This document shows positions 57,483 through 64,000 of a stretch of 64,000 nucleotides of DNA, piece by piece (position 1 is the first letter of the stretch; every line of letters starts with the position of its first letter). This stretch comes from Propionibacteriaceae bacterium (GTDB taxonomy: Bacteria; Actinomycetota; Actinomycetes; Propionibacteriales; Propionibacteriaceae), in assembly GCA_017306015.1 (NCBI GenBank), contig JAFKJK010000010.1, positions 124,001-188,000 of the forward strand, given 5' to 3'. Under the pieces are notes generated by a model, which had not been told where the DNA came from, searched no databases, and was given only the letters and a program-made list of their open reading frames with translations. Made by a program: the position numbers and the translations under genes.

Positions 57483-58687
57483 TGGGCAACTCCTGCAGAG
57501 TCGTGGGACGGGTAGAGGCGGACGAGCGGCTGGCCGGGGGAGACGGGGTCGCCGTCCTCGACGAGCCACTCGGTGATGGTGCCGGCGTGGGCCATGCTGA
57601 CGGCGACGCTGTCGCGGAGGTTGGCCACCATGCCGAGCGGGGTGCCGGCCGGGACGCTGGTTCCGGCGGCGACACCGTCCGCGACGTGGAACTCGCCCTT
57701 GCCCGGGGAGACGACGAGCATCCACGACGGGGTGGAGCTCAACGGGCTTGCATTGGCGGAGTCGCCGTGCCGGGCGACGAACTCCTGCGCGTCGGGCAGT
57801 TGGTCGGGCGTGTTCAGGCTGAACAGCTCAACGCCCTTCAGGTTGCGCTTGGCGATGCCGGTCAGCGTGCCGGCCGGCGGCAGCTCCAGCAGTCCGGTGA
57901 CGCCGAGGTCGGCCATCGTCTGCAGGCACCGGTCCCAGCGGACGGGGTTCGCGACCTGGCGCACCAGCCGGCCGAGGTACTCCCGGCCGGACTGGACCAC
58001 CTGGCCGTCCGCGTTCGAGAGCAGCCGGGTGCGGGGATCGTGGGTCGTGATCGCGCGGGAAAGTCGTTCCAGGTGGGCCACCGCGGGCTCCATGTGGACG
58101 GTGTGGAAGGCGCCGGCAACGCTCAGCTGGATCAGCCGCGCGCGGGCCGGCGGGTCGGCCTGGAGGGCGGCGAGTTGCTCGACGGTCCCGGCGGCGACGA
58201 TCTGGCCCGAGCCGTTGTTGTTGGCCGCGGTCAGGCCGTGGGCATCCAGCTTCGCGAGGACGTCGGCGGGGTCGCCGCCGACGACGGCCATCATCGAGGT
58301 GGGCCGGACGGCGCTGGCGGCGGCCATCTGCCGTCCCCGCTCCCGGACGAAGACCATCGCCTGCTCGGCGGACAGGACGCCGACCGCTGCGGCAGCGGTG
58401 ATCTCGCCGACGCTGTGCCCGGCGGCGACGCCGGTGCGGCGGAAGCCGTCCGCCGGCTGCGGGAAGAGTTCGAGGGCCACCAGCAGGCCGGACGCCACCA
58501 GCAGGGGCTGGGCGATCGCGGTGTCCCGGATGGTCTCCGCGTCGGCCTCCGTGCCGTAGTGGGCCAGATCGAGCCCGGACACGACGGACAGCCAGTTGAG
58601 CCGGTCGGCGAAGCGGGGTTCGGTGAGCCACGGGGAGAGGAAGCCGGGGGCCTGGGCGCCCTGGCCGGGTGCGACGATTGCAAGCAC
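57479..58687 (-). CDS. fabD: Malonyl-CoA:ACP transacylase with C-terminal biotinyl/lipoyl-like domain
   Basis: 402 residues. The transferase domain (1-305) has the nucleophile in GHSVGEITAAA, VRERGRQMAAA, and the catalytic His in AFHTVHMEPA, ending at LLELPPAGTLTG. A further domain of about 80 residues (from about 320: SWMLVVSPGKGEFHVADGV ... GTITEWLVEDGDPVSPGQPLVRLYP) has the barrel-sandwich pattern of biotinyl/lipoyl domains. The Lys of the usual AMKM turn is replaced (SVAVSMAHAGTI), so it is unlikely to be modified. First gene of the fab operon after the FasR-like regulator. Confidence 0.92.
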   Translation of the reverse strand: MLAIVAPGQGAQAPGFLSPWLTEPRFADRLNWLSVVSGLDLAHYGTEADAETIRDTAIAQPLLVASGLLVALELFPQPADGFRRTGVAAGHSVGEITAAAAVGVLSAEQAMVFVRERGRQMAAASAVRPTSMMAVVGGDPADVLAKLDAHGLTAANNNGSGQIVAAGTVEQLAALQADPPARARLIQLSVAGAFHTVHMEPAVAHLERLSRAITTHDPRTRLLSNADGQVVQSGREYLGRLVRQVANPVRWDRCLQTMADLGVTGLLELPPAGTLTGIAKRNLKGVELFSLNTPDQLPDAQEFVARHGDSANASPLSSTPSWMLVVSPGKGEFHVADGVAAGTSVPAGTPLGMVANLRDSVAVSMAHAGTITEWLVEDGDPVSPGQPLVRLYPSHDSAGVAQ

Positions 58688-58754
58688 GTCACTACTGTGG
58701 CGAATCCACCATCGCCATGGGGCTGACGGACGCGACCAAAAGCGACCGTCGCCG

Positions 58755-58771
58755 TTGTGGGATCCCTACAA
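58755..58771. promoter_or_regulatory. Candidate operator in the fab promoter region
   Basis: The near-perfect dyad TTGTGGGATCCCTACAA lies in the 144-base gap between the FasR-like regulator gene and fabD. A regulator of this type is expected to act here, but this exact sequence is a guess from symmetry and position. Confidence 0.35.
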
Positions 58772-58831
58772 TCCCGGCTGCCTGTGGCACCGGGTTCAGC
58801 GGGTCCGCATTGTCGGATTGGCCAGAGGCCC

Positions 58832-60031
58832 TCAGTCGAGCAGTCGCCCGAACGTGAGCGCGAGGCGCAGCGCGTAGCCGTCCCGGGCGTCGAAAGGGGA
58901 GTAGCCGGTGAGTTCCTGGACGCGCCGGAGCCGGTAGCGGACCGTGTTGGGGTGCACGAACAGGGCGCGGGCCGCGGCCTCCACCGAGCCGCCGACGTCG
59001 AAGTAGCTGCTCAGGGTGTCGACGAGGTCGCCGCCCGCGGCCAGCAGCGGCTGGTACAGCTCGCCGGCGAGGATCCGCCGGGCGCTGCCCTCGCCGGCGA
59101 CCGCCCGCTCGGGCAGCAGGTCCTGCGCGGTGACCGGACGCGGGGCGTCCGGCCAGGCCCGGGCCACCCGCATCGCCGACAGCGCCGCCCGGGCGCTCTG
59201 GGTGGCCGCGGCCAGATCGGCGACGGGTGGTCCGATCACGACCGGACCCGGACCGAAGCGGTCGACGAAACCGGCGACCTGCCTGGCCAGGTCCTCGCCG
59301 GAGCCGAGTTCCCCGCCAACCACCAGCACCAGCCGGTCACCCTGGGGTGCGGCCAGCAGGTCGAGCGACAGCCTCGCCGTCGCACCGCGGATCGCCTCCA
59401 CCGCCATCCCGGGATCGGCCGGCGCCGTCCCGATCACGACCGCGACCAGCGGCGGGTTGCCCACCCAGCCCAGGGTCGAGGCCCGGGACGCGACGGTCTC
59501 GTCGGTGTCGCCGCGGAGGATCGCGTCCACGACCATGGCCTCCAGGCGGGCGTCCCAGGCGCCGCGCTGTTCGGCGGCCCGGGCGTAGATGTTGGCCGAG
59601 GCGAAGGCGATCTCGCGGGAGTAGCGCAGGATGCCGATCCGCAGCGGGAGTTGTTCGTCCTCGGGCAGGCCGGCGATCTGGTCCTCGACGACCTCGATCG
59701 TGGTCCGGACCAGGTCGACGGTCTGGTTCAGGGTGATCCGCCTGGCGAGCGCCCGCGGTGCGGCAGCGAAGATGTTCGCCGGGCTGCCCTGACCGCCGCT
59801 GGCGAACCAGTCGACGAAGCCGTCGATCCCGGAGCGGGCGACCAGCGTGATCGAGGAGCGCTGCGCGGGCTCCAGGTCGGCGAACCAGCTGTACGTCGCG
59901 GCGATCCGGGCCAGAGCCACCGTGGTGAGTTCGGCCGCCGACGCGGCGAACTCGCGCGCGATCGCCGCCCGGGCGTCCGGGCTGGGCCACCAGGACTGGT
60001 CGGCTGGCGAGCGTTCGGCTGAGGCGGCCAT
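58832..60031 (-). CDS. fasR: PucR-type transcriptional regulator, FasR-like
   Basis: 399 residues. Long N-terminal regulatory region without a recognised fold (ERSITLVARSGIDGFVDWFASG), a GGDEF-like middle (LVAVVIGTAPADPGMAVEAIRG; RLVLVVGGELGSGEDLARQV) and a C-terminal PucR HTH_30 domain (LVDTLSSYFDVGGSVEAAARALFVHPNTVRYRLRRVQELTGYSP). This architecture and its position directly upstream of fabD match the FasR activator of fatty-acid synthesis in Streptomyces. Divergent from aceE across 145 bases. Confidence 0.85.
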   Translation of the reverse strand: MAASAERSPADQSWWPSPDARAAIAREFAASAAELTTVALARIAATYSWFADLEPAQRSSITLVARSGIDGFVDWFASGGQGSPANIFAAAPRALARRITLNQTVDLVRTTIEVVEDQIAGLPEDEQLPLRIGILRYSREIAFASANIYARAAEQRGAWDARLEAMVVDAILRGDTDETVASRASTLGWVGNPPLVAVVIGTAPADPGMAVEAIRGATARLSLDLLAAPQGDRLVLVVGGELGSGEDLARQVAGFVDRFGPGPVVIGPPVADLAAATQSARAALSAMRVARAWPDAPRPVTAQDLLPERAVAGEGSARRILAGELYQPLLAAGGDLVDTLSSYFDVGGSVEAAARALFVHPNTVRYRLRRVQELTGYSPFDARDGYALRLALTFGRLLD

Positions 60032-60176
60032 GGCCGAATCCTAATGGGGTAGGAAATGCTGATCAGGCCGGGCGCTACGGCCGCTGGAGTGATCGCCCCG
60101 GGCAAGGCCCCGATCCGGGACGGTAAGGTCGCAGTGAGCGTGATGATCTCGCGCAAACCCCTGGAAAGGCACAACC

Positions 60177-62939
60177 GTGGCTGTTCGCGAACCTGTCGGA
60201 CCGATCCTGAACGGATTGCCGATCAACCTTCCCGACATCGACTCCGACGAGACGGCGGAGTGGCTCGATTCGCTCGACCTGATGATCGACTCCGACGGTC
60301 GCAACCGGGCGCGGTACATCCTGCTGAAGCTGCTGGAGCGGGCTCGTGACCAGCGGGTGGGGCTGCCGGCGCTGACCGCGACCGACTACGTCAACACCAT
60401 CCCGCTGGAGCAGGAGCCGTGGTATCCCGGCGACGTCGAACTCGAGCGGAAGTTCCGCCGCCTGGTCCGCTGGAACGCCGCGATCATGGTGCATCGCGCG
60501 CAGCGTCCCGGGGTCGGCGTGGGCGGCCACATCTCCACCTACGCGTCCGCCTCCACGCTGTACGAGGTCGGCTTCAACCACTTCTTCCGCGGCAAGGACC
60601 ACATCGGCGGCGGCGACCAGGTGTTCTTCCAGGGCCACGCCAGCCCGGGCATGTACGCCCGCGCCTTCCTGGAGGGACGGCTGAGCGAGACCGACCTGAA
60701 CGGCTTCCGGCAGGAGAAGAGCCACGTCGTCGACGGCCGGATCCGCGCGCTGCCGTCCTACCCGCACCCGCGGCAGATGCCGGACTTCTGGGAGTTCCCG
60801 ACGGTGTCGATGGGGCTCGGCCCGCTGAACGCCATCTACCAGGCGCAGTTCAACAAGTACCTCACCAACCGCGGTATCAAGGACGCCTCCGACCAGCGCG
60901 TCTGGGCGTTCCTCGGCGACGGCGAGATGGACGAGGTCGAGAGCCGCGGCGCGCTCCAGCTGGCGTCCTACGAGGGACTGGACAACCTGACCTTCGTGAT
61001 CAACTGCAACCTGCAGCGGCTGGACGGGCCGGTTCGCGGCAACGGCCAGATCATGCAGGAGCTGGAGAGCTTCTTCCGCGGCGCCGGCTGGAACGTGATC
61101 AAGGTCGTCTGGGGACGTGGCTGGGATCCGCTGCTGGCCGCCGACTCGACCGGCGCGCTGCTGAACGTGATGAACACCACCACCGACGGCGACTATCAGA
61201 CGTTCAAGGCCAACGACGGCGCCTACGTCCGCGAGCACTTCTTCGGCCGCGACCCGCGGACGGCGAAGATGGTCGCCGACTGGTCCGACGAGCGGATCTG
61301 GCAGCTCACCCGCGGCGGCCACGACTACACGAAGGTCTATTCGGCGTACAAGGCGGCGACCGAGTTCAAGGGTGCGCCGACGGTCGTCCTCGCCTTCACC
61401 ATCAAGGGCTACTTCCTGGGTTCGCACTTCGCCGGCCGGAACGCGACCCACCAGATGAAGAAGCTGGCGCTGGACGACCTCAAGCAGTTCCGCGACCGGC
61501 TCGACATGCCGATCACCGACGCGGTGCTGGAGGAGGACCCCTACCGCCCGCCCTACGTGAATCCAGGCCCGGACGACGAGCGCGTCCGCTACGCGCTGGA
61601 GCGCCGCCAGGCGCTCGGCGGCTGGGTGCCGGAGCGGCGCGACCACCCGCAGCCGCTGAAGCTGCCGGACGCCACGTCGTACGACGCCGTCCGCAAGGGC
61701 TCGGGCAACCAGCCGGTGGCCACCACGATGGCGTTCGTCCGCCTGCTCAAGGAACTGATGCGGGACAAGGAGTTCGCTCCGCACGTCGTCCCGATCATCC
61801 CGGACGAGGCGCGCACCTTCGGAATGGACTCGTTCTTCCCGACGATCAAGATCTACTCCCCGCACGGCCAGAACTACACGCCGGTCGACCACGAGTTGAT
61901 GCTTGCCTACCGCGAGGCCCGCAACGGCCAGATCCTGCACCTGGGCATCAACGAGGCCGGCTCGGTCGCGGCGTTCACCGCGGTCGGTTCGTCCTACGCG
62001 ACCCACGGCGTCCCGATGGTGCCGGTGTACGTGTTCTACTCGATGTTCGGCTTCCAGCGGACCGGTGACGGCCTGTGGGCCGCCGCCGACCAGCTGACCA
62101 GGGGCTTCCTGATCGGCGCCACCGCCGGACGGACGACGCTCACCGGCGAGGGCACCCAGCACATGGACGGCCACAGCCACCTGCTGGCGTCCACGAACCC
62201 GGCGGTACGGGCGTACGACCCGGCCTACGGCTACGAGATCGCGCACATCATGCGGCACGGCCTGGACCGGATGTACGGCGAGAACCCGGAGGACGTGATC
62301 TTCTACCTGACGGTCTACAACGAGCCCGCGCCGCAGCCGGCCGAGCCGGAGGACGTGGACGCCGAGGGCATCGTCCGTGGCATGCACCTGCTCCGCGAGG
62401 GCGACGCCAGTGGCGTCGGTGAGGACGCCAGGCGCGCCCAGCTGCTCGCCTCGGGGGTCGGCGTGGCGTGGGCGCTGGAGGCCCAGGAGCTGCTCAAGCG
62501 GGACTTCGGGGTGGTCGCGGACGTCTGGAGCGTGACCAGCTGGAACGAGTTGCGCCGCGACGGGCTCGCCTGCGACGAGCACTCCTTCCTGCATCCCGAC
62601 GAGCCGGTGCAGGTGCCGTGGGTGACGCAGAAGCTCACCGGGCGTCCCGGCCCGGTGATCGCGGTGTCCGACTACATGCGGGCGGTGCAGGACCAGATCC
62701 TGCAGTGGGTGCCCGGCGCGTTCGCCTCGCTGGGCGCCGACGGTTTCGGATTCTCCGACACCCGCGCTGCCGCCCGCCGGTTCTTCCACATCGACGGACC
62801 CTCGATCGTGGTGCGCACGCTGCAGCAGCTGGCTGCGGCCGGCGAGCTGGACCCGTCCGTGCCCCGGCAGGCGGCGGAGCGCTACCAGTTGCTCGACGTG
62901 GCGGCCGGGACCTCGGGAGTGGTCGGCGGCGATTCCTGA
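60177..62939 (+). CDS. aceE: Pyruvate dehydrogenase E1 component, homodimeric
   Basis: 920 residues from GTG 60177 after GGAAAGGC. Oxidatively decarboxylates pyruvate in the PDH complex and feeds acetyl-CoA to the neighbouring fatty-acid genes. Thiamine-diphosphate motif [21 protein letters not shown] ending in [29 protein letters not shown]-like [20 protein letters not shown] and [13 protein letters not shown] (E1 active-site His loop) are visible. Full length for the AceE family. Confidence 0.97.
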   Translation: MAVREPVGPILNGLPINLPDIDSDETAEWLDSLDLMIDSDGRNRARYILLKLLERARDQRVGLPALTATDYVNTIPLEQEPWYPGDVELERKFRRLVRWNAAIMVHRAQRPGVGVGGHISTYASASTLYEVGFNHFFRGKDHIGGGDQVFFQGHASPGMYARAFLEGRLSETDLNGFRQEKSHVVDGRIRALPSYPHPRQMPDFWEFPTVSMGLGPLNAIYQAQFNKYLTNRGIKDASDQRVWAFLGDGEMDEVESRGALQLASYEGLDNLTFVINCNLQRLDGPVRGNGQIMQELESFFRGAGWNVIKVVWGRGWDPLLAADSTGALLNVMNTTTDGDYQTFKANDGAYVREHFFGRDPRTAKMVADWSDERIWQLTRGGHDYTKVYSAYKAATEFKGAPTVVLAFTIKGYFLGSHFAGRNATHQMKKLALDDLKQFRDRLDMPITDAVLEEDPYRPPYVNPGPDDERVRYALERRQALGGWVPERRDHPQPLKLPDATSYDAVRKGSGNQPVATTMAFVRLLKELMRDKEFAPHVVPIIPDEARTFGMDSFFPTIKIYSPHGQNYTPVDHELMLAYREARNGQILHLGINEAGSVAAFTAVGSSYATHGVPMVPVYVFYSMFGFQRTGDGLWAAADQLTRGFLIGATAGRTTLTGEGTQHMDGHSHLLASTNPAVRAYDPAYGYEIAHIMRHGLDRMYGENPEDVIFYLTVYNEPAPQPAEPEDVDAEGIVRGMHLLREGDASGVGEDARRAQLLASGVGVAWALEAQELLKRDFGVVADVWSVTSWNELRRDGLACDEHSFLHPDEPVQVPWVTQKLTGRPGPVIAVSDYMRAVQDQILQWVPGAFASLGADGFGFSDTRAAARRFFHIDGPSIVVRTLQQLAAAGELDPSVPRQAAERYQLLDVAAGTSGVVGGDS

Positions 62940-63011
62940 GCGCGCCTTTTCTCGCGCGGCCGGATCTGGCAGGCTGAATCCACCCAGAGCACGGAAGGTG
63001 GAGTCAACAGC

Positions 63012-63434
63012 GTGAGTACCGCGTCGGGAGCGGCGGCCCCGTCCCCGGTTGCCGGCCTCGGCCTCGCATCGGGGCTCGCGGTCCAGGAACTCGGCTGGGA
63101 CAGCGATGTCGACGAGGATCTGCGCTCGGCCGTGCTCGACGTGCTGGGCGAGGATTTCGTCTACGAGGCCGTCGAAGCAGTCGATGTCGTCGTGCTGTGG
63201 TGGCGCGCAGAGGACGGCGACCTCGGCGACGGGCTGGTGGACGCGCTGACCGACCTCAGCACCAGCGGCTGCGTCTGGTTGTTCACTCCGCGGGTCGGCA
63301 GGGAAGGCTTCGTGGAGGCCTCCGAACTCGACGAGGCTGCGCTGACCGCCGGCCTGGCCCGGGCCAACACGGCGAGCGTCTCGCGGACCTGGCAGGCGCA
63401 GAAGCTCGTCCGTCCCAAGCACGGCCGACGATAG
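63012..63434 (+). CDS. DUF3052 family protein
   Basis: 140 residues from GTG 63012. GLASGLAVQELGWDSDVDEDLRSAVLDVLGEDFV, VVLWWRAEDGDLGDGLVDAL and CVWLFTPRVGREGFVEASELDEAALTAGL match DUF3052, an actinobacterial family found next to aceE. Small and acidic with an Arg/Lys-rich C-terminus. Function unknown. Confidence 0.93.
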   Translation: MSTASGAAAPSPVAGLGLASGLAVQELGWDSDVDEDLRSAVLDVLGEDFVYEAVEAVDVVVLWWRAEDGDLGDGLVDALTDLSTSGCVWLFTPRVGREGFVEASELDEAALTAGLARANTASVSRTWQAQKLVRPKHGRR

Positions 63435-64000
63435 TGGCCGCCGTGAGCCGGCTCAGCCGGCCCGCGGCGCTCCTGGTCACGGCCTGTCTGGCCGGCTGTT
63501 CCTCGATCGTCGCGCCCTCCCCGGCGGGCAGTGTCTCCGCCGTTCCGGCCACGGCGGCCGCACCGAGCGCGTCCGCGGTCCTGACCGCCGCGACCAGCGC
63601 GCCGAGCCGGCCGTCCGTGGCACTGCGGATCGACTCGGTGAGCAACTTCCGCGACGTCGCGGGGGACGGTCTGGCGTTGCCGGACGGACGCACGATGGCC
63701 ACCGGCGTGGTCTACCGGTCGGCGAAGCTGGCCGGGATGAGCGCCCCGGACCGGGAGGCGCTGGCCGGTGCCGGGCTCGCTGGCATCCTCGACCTGAGGA
63801 CGCCGGGGGTGGCGAAGGCCTCGCCCGACCCGGTGATCGCCGGGGCGAAGTACCGGCTGATCAACCTCTACGCGACGGCGAAGGTGCGAAAGCCGAAGCT
63901 GCGTTCGGTCGCCGCGGCGAGGGCGTACCTGCGCTCGGTCAACGTCGGCTTCGTCGCCAGCTCCGCCCAGCGGGCCCGGGTGGCGTGGACGCTGAGGCTG
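63434..64000 (+). CDS. Tyrosine-phosphatase-like lipoprotein (3' end outside window)
   Basis: Open from GTG 63434 (or GTG 63443) to the window end, at least 186 residues. A signal peptide with lipobox LAGC (ALLVTACLAGCSS) is followed by an Ala/Ser/Pro linker. Then RIDSVSNFRDVAG, TGVVYRSAKLAGMSAPDREAL and GILDLRTPGV match the start of Y_phosphatase3-type (IphP-like) tyrosine phosphatases. The catalytic HCxxGxxR lies beyond the end and cannot be checked. Its first GTG shares a base with the DUF3052 stop. Confidence 0.75.
   Translation, partial: MAAVSRLSRPAALLVTACLAGCSSIVAPSPAGSVSAVPATAAAPSASAVLTAATSAPSRPSVALRIDSVSNFRDVAGDGLALPDGRTMATGVVYRSAKLAGMSAPDREALAGAGLAGILDLRTPGVAKASPDPVIAGAKYRLINLYATAKVRKPKLRSVAAARAYLRSVNVGFVASSAQRARVAWTLRL

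Overview
This 64 kb window is chromosomal DNA from a high-GC actinobacterium, probably a facultatively anaerobic member of the Propionibacteriaceae or a relative. This is inferred from: about 70% GC coding sequence with GC-rich third positions; actinobacterial marker families (DUF3145, DUF3052, a PucR-type FasR-like regulator beside fabD-fabH-acpP-fabF, homodimeric AceE); a LAXTG-type surface anchor (the sortase E type); oxygen-dependent class Ib (nrdHIEF) and oxygen-independent class III (nrdDG) ribonucleotide reductases; and a cobalamin riboswitch ahead of nrdD.

Layout. 0-7 kb: 3' end of an aldo/keto reductase, an archaeal-type aspartyl-tRNA synthetase under a T-box leader, a two-component system, a membrane protein, an ankyrin lipoprotein and an amidohydrolase. 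8.12-16.06 kb: an integrative island in the 3' end of tRNA-Met(CAU), bounded by a 35-bp imperfect copy of the tRNA end. Its integrase, relaxase and a zinc-ribbon/propeller gene are decayed. A YefM-YoeB-like toxin-antitoxin pair, a HIRAN membrane protein, a small Xis-like protein and a two-gene TIR (DUF1863) + SLATT membrane-effector operon remain intact. That operon, with strikingly low GC in the TIR gene, is the best candidate for an undescribed conflict (probably anti-phage) system.

16-27 kb: DUF72, LssY_C-like and GH13 (trehalose-synthase-like) genes, then a copper cluster (DUF5134 protein with a Cys-rich metal-binding stretch, CopA ATPase, CtaG/CopD fusion), interrupted by a six-unit palindromic repeat array, then RNase HI. 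27-35 kb: nrdHIEF and nrdDG run divergently from a 560-bp control region holding four NrdR-like boxes in two pairs and the cobalamin riboswitch. 35-40 kb: an LAXTG-anchored surface protein, an AraC regulator and tRNA-Asn(GUU). 40-46 kb: LigD (Pol-PE-Lig), an M20 peptidase whose C-terminus is made of repeat DNA, and an MFS transporter. 46-52 kb: a HAD phosphatase, a heptad-repeat membrane protein, and a MoxR-DUF58-VWA-VWA operon. 52-63 kb: DUF3145, the fatty-acid synthesis cluster (carboxyltransferase, fabF, acpP, fabH, fabD with an unusual C-terminal biotinyl-like domain), FasR-like regulator, aceE, DUF3052 and a truncated phosphatase-like lipoprotein.

At least three families of short palindromic repeats are scattered between genes across the host part. 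All calls were made by reading the sequence; family assignments are by motif recognition, not database search.
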